From Edaphochlamys debaryana (lineage: Eukaryota > Chlorophyta > Chlorophyceae > Chlamydomonadales), in NCBI GenBank assembly GCA_016858145.1, contig JAEHOE010000072.1, positions 434,001-498,000 on the forward strand: a stretch of 64,000 nucleotides of DNA, given 5' to 3'. Position numbers and translations under genes: made by a program. Numbering within the stretch: the first letter of the stretch is position 1; each line of letters starts with the position of its first letter. The notes under the pieces were generated by a model that had not been told where the DNA came from, searched no databases, and saw only the letters and a list, made by a program, of their open reading frames with translations. Positions 12,401 through 23,238 of the stretch are shown here, one piece after another.

Positions 12401-13484
12401 CGCCTGCCACTCCGCACCAGCGTTGGGCATAGCGCTCCGCACCGCCGGGGGCAGCCCGGCCGTGCTCGCGGTCTACGTGCCGGCGTCGGTGCAGGCGGCG
12501 GCGTCAGGATGGGCCCCGGGGTCGGCGGCAGCGGCTGGGACTGTGTTTGTGGTGGACGCCACGGTCGGGCCGCTGCTGGCCAGCCTGGGGGCGGTGCTGG
12601 GGAGCACCGGCGGCGCGCGCAAGGTCATGCACGGCGCGGCGGCGCAGGTACGGGCCGGGTGCTGTACGGGTGGTCGTGGAAGGCGAGAGCGGGCTGCCAC
12701 GTGCTTTGAAGCGGCGCGTGTCACCTGCGTCGAGCGGCGGTCGAGTGTGGTTCTCGGGCGCCGTGCCTTGCAGAGGCAAAGGCTGCCTGCCAAAGTCGTA
12801 CATCAGCTGCTGACGGCCTCTCCTGCCCCGTGGTTCGTGCCGTACACGTGTCGTACAATCGCAGGGCCTGGCCGCGCTCGAGGCGGCGTGCGGCGTGCAG
12901 GTGGCGCCCCTGCTGGACACCGCCCCGCTGTGCGCCCAGCTCCTGGCGCTGTCGGGGCTGGGGCCGGCGCCCGAGGCCGCGCCGTACGACGGCGTACGGC
13001 AGCTGACAGCTCAGCAGCTCATGCCGGTCCTGTCGGAGCTGTGGCGCGAGGCGTCGCCCCACCTGGTGGCGCTGCTGGTGGCGAAGGCCTGGGACCTCAC
13101 GTCGCGCGAGGCGGAGGGCGAGGGGCTCGACGGGGGCCGCAGGTGAGCTGCCGCGGTGGCGGAAAGTCTACCGCATATCGGGGCCTTAGGAAGCGTATGG
13201 CCGCACGTGCACACCATTCCTGGAGACTCTAGACTGTCGCTATGCACAGGCTCAAGGTCCGAGAGCATGCCGTTCCGCTAATTGATTGACATGTTCTCGG
13301 AGGCCCCTCACCGGTACCATCCCCGCCCGCTGTCCCGCCCCACCGCAGCTGGCTGGCGAGGCCGCTCAGCCCGAGCACCGTGGCGGCGGCGGCGCGGGCG
13401 GCGCAGCAGCTGCCGGAGCTGGCCCTCGCGCTGCTGGGGTCGCTGGGCCCCGCGGCACTGCTGCGCAGCGAGAGGCAGGGCTGA
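1..13484 (+). CDS. TRANK1-like SF1 helicase with ankyrin-like region and EXD1-like C-terminal domain (5' partial)
   Basis: The reading frame is open at the left edge, so the N terminus is missing. About 32 exons join into roughly 3,200 residues, ending at a TGA at 13482-13484. Order: ankyrin-like region, UvrD/Rep-type helicase core, a segment resembling the post-helicase part of TRANK1, Ala/Pro-rich linker, coiled coil, exonuclease-like domain. The match to the animal TRANK1 family is judged by eye from spaced motifs: IRVW then ITLD, GRSGTGKTT, DEVQDFTQ, GDTAQTI, NYRSH, KGLEFDDV and YVAVTRARN. The role of this family is poorly known; ATP-dependent nucleic-acid translocation is inferred from the intact motifs. 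Two junctions, before about 1186 and at 8529-8775, do not close in phase in my model, and one reading-frame shift is apparent near 4100-4125. It could be two genes, but the linker shows no stop codon or obvious new start. Confidence 0.8.
3577..8954 (+). other. UvrD/Rep-type (SF1) helicase core
   Basis: Exons: 3577-3807, 3912-3968, 4089-4459, 4551-4664, 4794-4970, 5048-5350, 5490-5678, 5813-6039, 6144-6219, 6324-6560, 6696-7062, 7160-7218, 7315-7443, 7559-7590, 7679-7766, 7843-7935, 8141-8228, 8395-8528, 8638-8664 and 8775-8954. Walker A GRSGTGKTT lies at 4806-4832, motif Ia FVTASATLKEQV spans the 4970/5048 junction, Walker B DEVQ ends at 6560 with its next D at 6696, and GDTAQTI lies near 6772-6792. 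NYRSHAGILAVAN spans the 7062/7160 junction, TSKGLEFDDVIL lies near 7731-7766, and LLYVAVTRARN near 8416-8448. All motifs expected for ATP hydrolysis are intact. After motif VI, a segment with W...G and a paired-helix pattern (AAYEAAATCFVNAGDWARA) recalls the region following the helicase in TRANK1. Confidence 0.85.
9077..12250 (+). other. Ala/Pro-rich linker and coiled coil of the helicase gene
   Basis: Exons 9077-9428 and 9570-12647. The intron 9429-9569 is 141 bp with no in-frame stop, so its retention would keep the frame open. The first 300 or so residues are Ala/Glu-rich helices, followed by a disordered Pro/Ala/Val segment to about 11830. An alanine-rich coiled coil then runs from about 11845 to 12240, with repeated RAEAAEARAAEAEALQ-type heptads. 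Low complexity prevents functional assignment; a spacer or dimerisation role is inference. Confidence 0.6.
11454..11503 (+). repeat. 18-bp coding minisatellite
   Basis: Nearly three head-to-tail copies of an 18-bp unit (11454-11471, 11472-11489, 11490-11503) encode repeated PAAGQQ. Confidence 0.85.
12379..13484 (+). other. EXD1/RNase D-like 3'-5' exonuclease fold, catalytically degenerate
   Basis: Exons end of 9570-12647, 12865-13142 and 13348-13484. The landmarks of the DEDD exonuclease fold of the EXD1/Egalitarian type are recognisable in order: a GIAL strand where a D-x-E motif is expected (12426-12449), TVFVVDATVG, KVMHGAAAQ (12621-12647) where KVMHD...D is expected, GVQVAPLLDTAPL near 12890-12930, and WLARPLSP (13350-13373) followed by an Ala-rich helix in place of the YAa.D motif. 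The D/E of motif I, the motif II aspartate and the C-terminal Y/D are absent; only the LLDT aspartate remains. A binding role rather than nuclease activity is inferred. Confidence 0.55.
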
Positions 13485-14217
13485 GGAGCGAGCAGGAGTG
13501 GTGGAGCCGCAGGAGTACACTACTAACACTAGTGGTACAAGCTGCATCAATTATGAGCGTCAGCTTAGGTCAGCAGGACTGCTGTTGGGGTGGTAGGAGT
13601 GAGGGGGTAGGATACGACGGCGAACGACGCGGCGAGGAACAGGGAAGAATTGGACATGGGAGCGGGCAGGGCATGGGTTGGGCAGCAAGTGGCGACCCAC
13701 GGTTCATTTGGTCGGGGTCGCGGGCGCGAAGGAAGAAAAAAGGGCGCTATGTTGTGACGCTGAGCAATCGGTTGACGGCGTGTAGCTATGTAGGGCGTTT
13801 TTGGAGGAGGCCAGTTGCTCGGCAGTGAGCCCGAGCACATGCGTAACTCTGCTTTCTCGGCAGCACACGGCGAGCCCCTGTCCCCTGCCATTGATAGAGA
13901 TTACATAGAACTTCCTATCCACACGTTCCAGCTACGTAGAACGGAGGTTGCGAGGGCGCATCGCAGAGCAAGCTTGTGCGCCCGCGAGCAGTCTCGCGTT
14001 AACAGTCTCACAGAAGTCTCTATACATCACACATAACCAACACAGAGAGCAGCGTCGCCGCAAGTCGCCCCGACTCGCGAGCAGGAAACCGCTCGCCCAC
14101 CGGCCCGAAAGACGAAGCCGCCACATTTGAAGACCTGTGCAGCCAGTAGCCTTGGTCTAGGGTCTTGGCAGAATGGGAGGAGGCAGCTGAACAACCGCGG
14201 AGGAGGAGTCGGGCGGC
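13485..14217. other. Spacer between helicase and sulfatase 1
   Basis: This holds the 3' untranslated region of the helicase gene and the upstream region of sulfatase 1. No TGTAA signal or conserved element was recognised. Confidence 0.5.
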
Positions 14218-17200
14218 ATGGCACGCTTCCCGAAGGGGACCGGGCCTGGCCTTCTCGCTCTGACGCTATGGCTCTTCACGCTGACGAGGGCGCTGGCGGA
14301 GGGACCCGGACCGCCGGATAAGCCCAACATTGTGCTTATCGTGACGGTGAGGGTCACAGGGGGATGGGGGGTCAGGCCGGCGGCCCGTGGCCCGGAAGGA
14401 AGGGGTCGACACCTGTCGACACAAGGGACCCGCAAGCCCCAACACGCCACCATACGACGTTAGACATGGAGAAGGCTGGGTTGGCAACCACGACCCGAGC
14501 TGACCGATGAGGACTGACTGGCAGGCGCGGGGTCAGCGGGCGGCCAGGCGACTGAGGCGAGACGGCCCAACCGAAGACTGGTCTCCAGGTCCGGCGCAGG
14601 CTCGGGCACCCGCCCGTGCGCTAGTCCTTTACCTGAGCGACGGTGCACGTGGTGTACCGCCGTGAGGACGGTGGAATCACGAAAAGAAGCCCGTTGGAAG
14701 CGCACTGGAGCTGAAGCGCCGCCGTGGGGTTAGACCGCTGGAGGCGCAGCGCCACCACATCTGGACAGACCCCAGCTTCCAAGCGTGAACGCACGTACTC
14801 TTCCCTTTATGCCCCGAGTAAATGCTCATGTATCAAAGCGTACATGCTCACGTTCCGGACGTCGTGCACCCTTGCCGTACACAGGACGATCAGGACTACG
14901 TGCTCAACTCCACGCACCCCGCCTACCAGCCCGCGTTGGACAAGTACCTGCGGAGGCGGGGTGAGGGCCCTCGTAGGGGGAGGGCGGAACCAGGGACGGT
15001 TGTCAAAAGGGCGGGAAGCGGAGCAGGCCTCGGCCCTTGGGCATCGGCCTGTGGCCAAACGGCTCGGGGGAGCTGGGAGGAAGCTAAGTTGGGCAACACG
15101 CGCACCCCTCCGCTCATCTGCCCGTACCGTACCCACCCGCAGGCTTGGAACTACCCAACTTCCTTACCCACGTGGCCTCGTGCTGCCCCTCCCGTACCAC
15201 CCTCTTCACGGGGCGCTACTGCCACAACACCAACATTACCGGCAACGGCCCGCGCACGGGTGGGTGGTGGGCAAGGGAGGGCTGAAGGGAGCGAGCAAGG
15301 GCGGGGCTGTGGGGATGTTCGGGCCGCTGCAACGCCAGACTGCGCTGGGAGGCGTGCAAGGCTACTGATCAGCAACGCGTGGTGCATCCCCTGCTTCCTG
15401 GTCGCCCAACAGGAGGCGTCACGCGCTTCTTCGAGTATGGCCTGGACGAGGACTACCTGCCCGTCTGGCTGCAGGTACGGCACCATACAGCACAGCGACC
15501 GCACGTGTTGCCCACTACTACCACGGGGCTAGCATTTGCAGCGCACTGAGCAATACCGTTGCACGCCATTGTGTCACATCTCATCATCCCTGTGGCACGT
15601 CATGGCGCCGATCCCCAGACGCAAAACGCACCCCCTGCCCCCAGGCCGCCGGCTACTCCACGTACCTGGTGGGCAAGTTCCTCAACGGCTTCACCTCCGC
15701 AGTGGCGCAGGAGCACGGCTGCCCCAAGGTGGGTCCGTGCGTCCGTGCGTGTGCCATAGAAGCACCGATAGGGCTCCGCAGGCGTTCGTGTCTCCCCCCT
15801 GGACTAGCCTGGTGCACCACGCGATCACGGCTCTGCATCGCCCGCACGAGCCGCTCCCCGCTGACCCCGGCCCCTCGTGCACTCCCCCCCTCCTGCCAGG
15901 GCTGGACGGTGGCCGACCCCCTGGTCCAGGGTGCCGAGGAGCTGGTGGCAGACGGGGAGGACTACCCAAATGTGAGGGGGGAGAGAATTAGAGAGGGGAG
16001 GACTACCCCAACGTGAGGGGGAGGGGGGGAAGGGGAAGGGATGAGGGAAGGAGTGGGAGGAGGAGGAGGAGGAGGAGGGAAAGTGCAGTGCGGGCAAGGC
16101 GCGCTGGTTGGCCTGGCGGAAGGAGAGCAAGTGGGTGGCCGCGGAGAGTCCGCAGACCTGTGCCAACCCACGTCCCCGTCCCCGTACCCCTGGCGCTGCC
16201 TTCATGAGCAGACCCCGCAGTACACGCTTAACTGCCAGGGCGTGCAGACGTACCCCGGGCAGTACCACGAGGTACGGGCTGCGGTTACGGGCTAAAGCCG
16301 CTACACCTTGAAGGATTGCAGGGGTTGGGCGGCTGACGTGTCTGTCCGTTCGTGCTTTTCGTACGGCAGGAGGTCATCCGGGCCAAGGCGCTGTCGTACA
16401 TTGAGTAAGTCACGCAGCGGCGCTCAAGTCCTGCACCAGCCGGTGCCGCTCCCCTGCCGTCAAGGGCTGGGCCCCACGTGTGCACCCCTCGTCCTGCGCC
16501 AATCCATGTCCTTTCAACCTTTTCCGACAATTGTCGACCAGTTGCAACTGGTGGTCCCCTCAGCTTCCCTCCCCTACCCTGTCCTCCGGCCCTCCTGCCC
16601 CCAGCGACGCCGCCAGCCGTGGCGACCCCTTCTTCCTCTACATCTCCACCGTCGCGCCGCACGACGCCAAGGGCTTCAACGCCTACCCCCAGGTGCGCTC
16701 CCCTTACCATCGATCAACGGGGCCGAAACGGATGGAGGCCAGAGGAAGGGACACGGAGTGGAGATGGCAGGGGCGAGGGGGCCGAGGTGTGGATTGAGGT
16801 CATGCTGCAGGTCACAAGGAGCGAAGGAAGCCCAGCCAGAGACGGGCTATCTCGCTCTCACTTCCGCAGGTTCCGCCCGCCTACAAGGACCTGTTCCCCG
16901 GGTTCAAGACGCCACGGGTGAGTGCAGACCTGTGGGGAGAAGTGGGGCGCACAGCTTGAGCCGAGAGGATGCCGCATAGTCGCCCTCTTCGTTGATCAAA
17001 CCACGAGGCACCGCGCACGTTCTCAGACCAGCCCTCCCTCTCCTCCCCTCCCCCGGCCCCGCCAGACCCCCAACTGGGGCGTGCCCGTGCCGCCCGAGGT
17101 CGGGTTCTCCTTCTCCACGCCCAACTCCCTCAACCCGGTGGACATCGACGGCCGCTACCGTGCGAGGCTGCAGGCGCTGCGCGTGGTGGACGACACGATA

Positions 17201-20200
17201 GAGGCCATAAGTAAGTAGCTGGGTTTCCTCAAGTTTCCTCAAGTCTGTCAAAAGGGAAAGAAGTATAAGTCTTGTTGGTGAGGGGGTGCCAAAGTGCCGT
17301 GGACCGTGGCTCCTCGCGTGGGATGCCTGGGGCGGGCGGGCGTTGCCAAGCATCCTGCGAACCACCCTTGTGCAACCATGCCTCACCTGCCCCTCCCCGC
17401 CCCGCCCCGCCCTGCCCCCTGCAATGGACCCCGCTCGCAGTGTCCCGCCTGGCTTGCCACGGCCTGGTCGACGACACGGTCATCATGTACACGTCGGACA
17501 ACGGCTTCAAACTGGGCAACCACAACATGGCGCAGGTGGGCTGTTGCACCAACCGCTAAGAATGGTTGGCGCGAGGCCTTCCCCCCCTGGTGCGAGGGTC
17601 GTTAGCGGTTGCCTGACTAGCCGGGCTCCGCAAGGGCACCCTAGTGCGCCTCTAAAACGCTTCTAAAACCCTAGTGCGCCTCTAAAACGCCTCTAAAACC
17701 CTATCTATGATGACGCGCGCATCAACAAACCTCCAATATCACAACTTTCTCCTCCTTGTCGCGCGCAGGAGAAGTTCACGTACTACGAGGAGGACGTGCG
17801 CGTGCCCTTCCTTATGGCGGGGCCGGGGGTGCCGCAAGGCGTGGCGGAGCCCGGGCTGCAGGCCGCCATGACCGACCTAACCGCCACCATCGTGGCGATC
17901 TCGGGCGAGTCGGTTGGCGGCTGGCGGTTGGTGGTTGATAGAATCTGGGGCGTTTGGCCGACGCGACCTGGGCGGGTGGCAACCTTGACTGGGCCTCCCG
18001 TACCGATCGATGCTGCTGACACCCCGCCCCTTGGCGCTCTCCTTGGGCCTCTGTCCCCCAGGCGCGACCCCCAGCCCTCTGAGGCCCCTGGATGGCTCGC
18101 CCCTGCCCCTGACTGCCATAGCCGCGGCCCACCCCACCCCCAACCAACCCGGCGCTCCCACCACTCCCGCTGAGGCGGAGGCGCTGGCACCCCATTGCCC
18201 CGTCCCTAGCGACAAGCCCCGAGCGGACGAGCTACCCGGGAACGGCCTGGGCCCGGCTGGGCCCACAGGGCGCGTTCCGGGCCCACCAGACCCATCGCCG
18301 TGCATGCCGCCGCCCCCGCCGTCGCCGCTGCGCTCCAAGCCGGGCAAGCGGTTGCCGCCGCCACCGCAGCAGTCCCCGCCGCCAGCACGGCCGCGGCCGC
18401 CCAACCCCAAGCCGCCGAAGAGGCCAGCGCCTGTGAAGCCGGCACCGCCGCTGCCACGGTCTCCGCCGTCCCTGCTGCCGCAGCCCTCTCCGCCGAAGCC
18501 GCCGAAGCCGGCACCCGCGCCGCCGTCGCCGATACTTCCCTCACCGATGCCGCCGCCAACGCCGCCCGTCACGGCGCCGCCGTCAGCGCCGTCGCCGTCG
18601 CCAGTGCGGCGGGATCCGTCGCCTCCGCCGCCGCGGCCGCCGCGGCCGCCCCGGCCGCCGCCGTCGCCTTGGTCGATCCATGAGACCTATCGGGCGGGTG
18701 ATGAGGAAGGTCCGCCCATGTCCCTCGAGTCCTCCAGCCAACCCTCATATCTCGAGGCGCAGACGAAAGCCGCCGAGGGCTTTGATCCAGCCCCCCAAAC
18801 GCCCAATAAGGATGCAGGAAAAGCCCCGGCGCCGCCGCCCCTCACCCGCCTGCCACAGCCCCGGTCGTCCCAGCGCCACCCCGTCCGTGCCCACTCGCCC
18901 CCGCCCAAGCGCCGCCGGATCATTCTGCGCCCCCACAGCCTCCTGAGCTGGGGCGCCTCCCCACCCCGGCGCTCCCCACCGCGCGCCCGCGCCCCGCCTC
19001 TACGGTTGCCACCCCCCCGACATGACGGGCCAGCCGCTGAGGGGCGGTCTCCACCCAGTCTGCCAGAGAGTCGCCCCCCGCGCCCCGCGGCCCCGCCCCG
19101 GCCGGATCGCCCTGACCTCCCGCCTAGCCCGCCGCCTTCGCGGCAGCCCCGGCCACCGCCGCCGCCGCCCAACCGCCCGCCCGGCTGGACCGAACCCATG
19201 ACTAAGCTCCCGTGGCCGCCCGAGGCCTTCCAGCTGCCGACGGGGCTCCCGCCGCGCCCGCCCCGGCCACCGCCGCCGCCGCCGCCCTTGCCGCCGCCCG
19301 CCCCGCCCAGGGCAGGCGGGGGGTGGTACGGGCCAGAGTCCAACTGGACCGGAGCGGCGCGGCCCCCCCGGCCCCCCCCGCCGCCTCCCACGGACGGTGC
19401 GCGGCGGCGGCTGTCTGTAGGGCCGGGGGCCGAGCTGGAGGCGCAGGCGCAGGCGCAGGAGGAAGCGACGGCGGTGGCGGAGGCGGGACAGGGCCTGGCG
19501 GCGGCTGTGGTGGCTGCGGGGCGGAGGGCGTTGCTGGATGCGCCGCCGTCGCAGCTCTACCCCCGTTGGAGCAACATGTGAGGCCGTGGAGCAGGGCACT
19601 GAGGGGATTCAGTGCTTGAGAATGAGGGCTGTGCTTGTGGGTGGGCAGCCGGGGACGCCCGGGACTGAGCTACCTCCTGTCTCCCTGTCTGCCTCTGGCC
19701 CTTTCGCCCCCCGTCTCGCTCACCTCACCTCGACCCTGCCATGCTTCCCACCCCCAATCCCGCCTGTCCCCCGCCAGCCGACTGATCGAGGCCTGGCTGG
19801 TGAGTGCCCGTTGGGATCCACGCCCCTGATGTGACCCCACCACCCTGCATCATGCGGGTCACGCCCACGCGTGCATGTCTTGCAGCCCACGTCCCCGCCA
19901 CTACGGCACCGCACTCGGCGCCCCGCCTTCCCCGGTCTCCCCGTCGTGCCTCGGCTCCCGTCCCCAAGAATGTCTTTGTCCTTTCCACCCAACCCGCCCT
20001 GACCCGCCCCGGCAATGCTCCGTCACCCCCCACGCACAGGAGGGCAACCGCTCCTCCGTGTCGGGCAAGGACTACCGGGCGGTGCGCGCCTGCGGAGCCC
20101 ACGCGGCCTTCGGGCCGCCCGCAGACGGCGGAGGCGTCACGTGCTACAAGTAGGGCTGGGCCACAGTAGCCGACGCTTAGTGCTCGACGTTCGTAGAGCG

Positions 20201-21050
20201 CGGGGAGCGCGGGGACGTCGAGGAGTACCCCGTTGCCCCACTCTCTGCGTGCCCAACTCAAGACCGCCTTCCCCATCGCAACCCGCTCGCCCCTCACCCA
20301 GGTACGTGGTGTTCTGCAACCCGGGCAACTTCGATCGCATCGGCACCTTCCGGCAGCTCTTCGACCTGGGACTGGATCCGTACGAGCTGCAGGACAGGTG
20401 CGCAGATCTGGTTGGAGGACGTGCCGGTAGTGGGCGGAGCGGGAACGGCCTTTGAGGCTTGCGTGTTGGGACGGGCGCCCTGGCTCGGTCCTCCGGAAGG
20501 AGATTTCCGTGGACCACTCCTTGAACCGGGCCCTTAGGCAATCGCCTTCTGCCATCATGCCGCCTGCCATGTGTCCTCCCGGCCTTCTTGCGCAGGTACA
20601 CCGCGCCCCTGACCGGCGAGACGGAGCGGCTCGTGGCCCGACTGGACGCCGCACTCACCGTGCTGTCGTACTGTACGGGACCGTTGTGCCGTAACCCCTT
20701 CGCCGCCATCCACCCCGCGCAAGGGTGAGCCCTATCATCTCTGGACCAAGCCATGGACCCTTGCTGCCCTCACCCGCCTCGCCTCCTCCCACATCGCTCG
20801 ACCCTTGCCTCTACACACTCCCCTTGCTGCCCCGTCCTCACTTCCCACTCTCGCCCCCGCCCGCAGCATCTTCACTCTGGACCAGGCCATGGACCCCCGC
20901 TTCGATTCCCTCTACGCCGGCTTCACCCGCTTCGCCTACCGCCGCTGCGCCCGGCACTACACCCCGAGCAACGAAGCCGCGGACCGGCGCCTGGTGCCGG
21001 GCGCAGTGTGGGCGGCGCAGCAGCGGGATGGGGAGGGCGGGGGGCCCTGA
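14218..21050 (+). CDS. Secreted sulfatase with proline-rich insertion (sulfatase 1)
   Basis: Nineteen exons (14218-14346, 14885-14960, 15143-15259, 15413-15474, 15645-15728, 15900-15971, 16212-16271, 16370-16404, 16605-16692, 16870-16917, 17066-17210, 17441-17535, 17769-17904, 18062-19577, 19778-19799, 20040-20149, 20302-20397, 20596-20724, 20867-21050) give 1,067 residues in a closed frame. The ATG precedes a signal peptide (core GLLALTLWLFTL, likely cleavage after ALA). Sulfatase landmarks: KPNIVLIVT then DDQD (metal), CCPSRTTLFTGR (the first Cys, at 15181-15183, is the formylglycine site of C-x-P-S-R), YLVGKFLNG, STVAPHD, TSDNGFKLGNH (metal) and DVRVPFL. After LTATIVAI and PLDGSPLPL comes a roughly 500-residue proline-rich exon, then a C-terminal part with LFDLGLDPYEL. 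It should hydrolyse sulfate esters outside the cell; the substrate is unknown. Gene 28009-38491 is its paralogue. Confidence 0.88.
15955..16021 (+). repeat. Tandem copy of an exon end and its 5' splice site
   Basis: The end of exon 6 (GEDYPN followed by GTGAGG, about 15955-15980) is repeated about 40 bp downstream (about 15995-16021), including the donor. Using the second donor would shift the frame, so the first is chosen. Confidence 0.75.
17641..17700 (+). repeat. Two 30-bp tandem repeats in a sulfatase 1 intron
   Basis: Two 30-bp copies (17641-17670 and 17671-17700) differ at one position and lie in the intron between the exons ending at 17535 and starting at 17769. Confidence 0.8.
17905..18061 (+). 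other. Probable GC-AG intron
   Basis: The exon ending at 17904 must join 18062 in phase 1 to give GATPSPL, which aligns with GASSQQHPVDG of the paralogue. The intron would start with GCGAGT instead of GT, while the paralogue uses GTGCGT at the same place. Confidence 0.55.
18062..19577 (+). other. Proline-rich (hydroxyproline-type) insertion of sulfatase 1
   Basis: This single 1.5-kb exon encodes about 505 residues dominated by PPPPP, SPPP, RPPRPP and KPPKP runs, like the rod domains of volvocine cell-wall glycoproteins such as pherophorins. It interrupts the sulfatase between the PLDGSPLPL loop and the C-terminal segment. Confidence 0.8.
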
Positions 21051-23123
21051 ACCCCTGGCCCCTGAGCGGCAGCCAAAGGAAGGGGTGGAGGTCCTGGCGG
21101 GCAGTGCGGGGGTCATCAGGAACTTGAGCAAGTTTGGTCCTGAGACAGAGATTCGGGCAGGCGGCAGTTGGGCAGAGAGCCCCGTCCCACGTGAACATAC
21201 ACGTACATCGTATATAGGCTGCTCAAACGCAACGTGTCATCTCTCTTCCTGACAGTATTCTCTTCCTTTTCGCCAGTTGCTTCTCGCCCTGCTATCTTGC
21301 GTGAGTCCTCTTTGTCTTTTGAGGCAATCTTTGTTGGTGTAGACGACGGCGGACAATTGACACCCTTGGCCTGCGCCGGCGGGGGGCGGAATCCGATTTG
21401 CGACACATGACGCGGCCCGCTGCGCCTCTTCGGCTGAGCGGGTCGCTCTGCACAGGGCCAACCCCTTGTAGCTTCTTGCTCTGCACCTATTCAATATTAA
21501 TGACTTGGTGAGCGCAGAGCCGTAGGCCTACCCCTTGAATTCAGGGGTGTTCTGCGGCCTAGTTTACATAGCTAGCGGTGAGCTTAGCCCGAGCATTCCA
21601 TGAGGATGGCGTTGCGCCACACAAGACGCCTGGGTGGGTAATTACTTTGAAGTGGCCTGGCTTGGGTAGCAGACCAGGCGTGGGCTCAGGCTGGAGGGCC
21701 CTGCCTTCTGCGGGTTGCGGGTTATGTGGCGCGGGGTCCAGGCGCGGAGAGAGCGCGATCACACAGGTTGATGGGGGTGGGGTCGTCCAGGCACGCAGCA
21801 GTCACCAACCATGGGCGGTCGGGCCACATCAAAGGGGAAGAGAAGGAAGACTATACCGGCCCTGGACCTGCTCATAGCCCGACCTGGCGACCACAGGTAT
21901 ATGACACGATAGCACACCGTCTATGCGCGGAGCCGATACATAGCGTATCCACCGCCTTCGTTCCTGAGTTGCTTTGTGTCCACGCTACTCTGCCGTTCCG
22001 AGGGTGATGGACGACCCTGGCGAAAGCCCTACGGGCCTGGCAGACGGGCACAGGACCTACTACGTCAGGCGACAGGGGCCTACACGCCCGTTGGGCCGAG
22101 CCAGAAACGGCCCGTGGACGAGCACACCCTGACGGCTCGCCTCGTCGCTCCCGAGGCAAATAACTGCACCCCATGCCCAGACGCAGCTCTCCAGCAAGAA
22201 TGATTGCGCTTTGTCCCCGTGAATGAGGGCGCTGGTTCCCCGTGTCGTCTGTGCAAGCCGCGGCGTGGACGACGATACTCCTCCAACGCCCTGTAACTCA
22301 GGAGGGTTACACCTGGGAATCGCGTTTCTTGTGTGGACGGCTGGTCTTAGGCTGCCGTCGCACTGGCCGTCGCCTTTGCAGCACGCGAGCAAAGCACGCA
22401 AAGCTCACATCCCTGGAAACGGAAGCTGCGCGGCACACAGCTGTGCTGCACCTTGTGAGAGGCTGCAAGACGCCCGTCACTCTCGTCGTCTCGCCCGCGC
22501 TTGCCGGTGGGCGAGAGGCAGGGGCCCGGCAGCCACCCCCTGCAGCCATGCATGGTTTGCAGCCAGGGCGTGGGCAGCCTCGGGGCGCCGGCTGTAACAG
22601 CGGGCCCCAGTGCTGTGAGGGAGCGCGCGCGTCTCTCGCAAGACCGCTTGCAAGGTCTCGAAAGGTCCAGCACAGCCGCAGGCCCTGCAGCTTTCGCTGC
22701 GCGATGGAGCTCTTGGGCTTTCTGGGGGCCTTGCAACCCTCGGCGTCCCGGCCGGCGGGATTAAGTCACGACTTCGTGTGATCCCGTGCCCCCAGACCTC
22801 CCACGCCTCACCTATCCCTCCTCGCAGACCGTTCCGTGAGGTGCTGTGCCCACTGCCCCACTCTGTCGACATCATTACATTAAGTGGCTCACAAACCGGT
22901 TGAGGGCCCTTGACTGACCTCCCGTTATCGACAGCCAAGCCCAACTCCGCCGGTAGTCCGCCAACAAGCTGCTCATGCGCCCACGCTCCGGTCCGCCGCC
23001 ATCAACCCGCCGACCCAGTGCGCTTCGCTTCGTTGTTTTCTTCCACACCCAGTGCCAACGCGTCCGCCGCCCACCCACTCCCGGTCCGATGCCCACGCAC
23101 CCCCCGGCCGGTCCGCCGCCCGA
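21051..23123. other. Gene-poor spacer between sulfatase 1 and IMPL1 (convergent)
   Basis: About 2.1 kb between the stop codons of two convergent genes. It contains the two 3' ends; open frames here look like chance products of GC-rich DNA, and nothing else was recognised. Confidence 0.5.
22875..22879 (-). terminator. Candidate TGTAA polyadenylation signal of IMPL1
   Basis: TGTAA is the usual poly(A) signal of volvocine algae. This copy on the minus strand lies about 350 bp downstream of the IMPL1 stop codon. The five-base motif is short and could be there by chance. Confidence 0.35.
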
Positions 23124-23238
23124 CCCCTACCGGTGCACACTGGCTCACATTGCCTCACCCCTACCGGTCCATCCAGCCTACTCCCGGCCCGCCGCCCACA
23201 CACCCCCTACCGGTCCGCAACCTGCCCCCTACCGGTCC
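23124..23238. repeat. Repeats of the IMPL1 stop-codon sequence
   Basis: A 13-bp motif, cccctaccggtcc, occurs at 23158, 23204 and 23226, with an 11-bp version at 23124. The 23226 copy contains the IMPL1 stop codon (TAG on the minus strand); the others lie just downstream of it in the predicted 3' untranslated region. Confidence 0.7.

Noticed and set aside
18300..18683. Ala-rich open frame of 127 codons
   Set aside because: Off-frame reading of the proline-rich exon (CCG/GCC codon shift).
22242..22781. 179-codon open frame
   Set aside because: No recognisable motif, no paralogue and no splice context; treated as chance.
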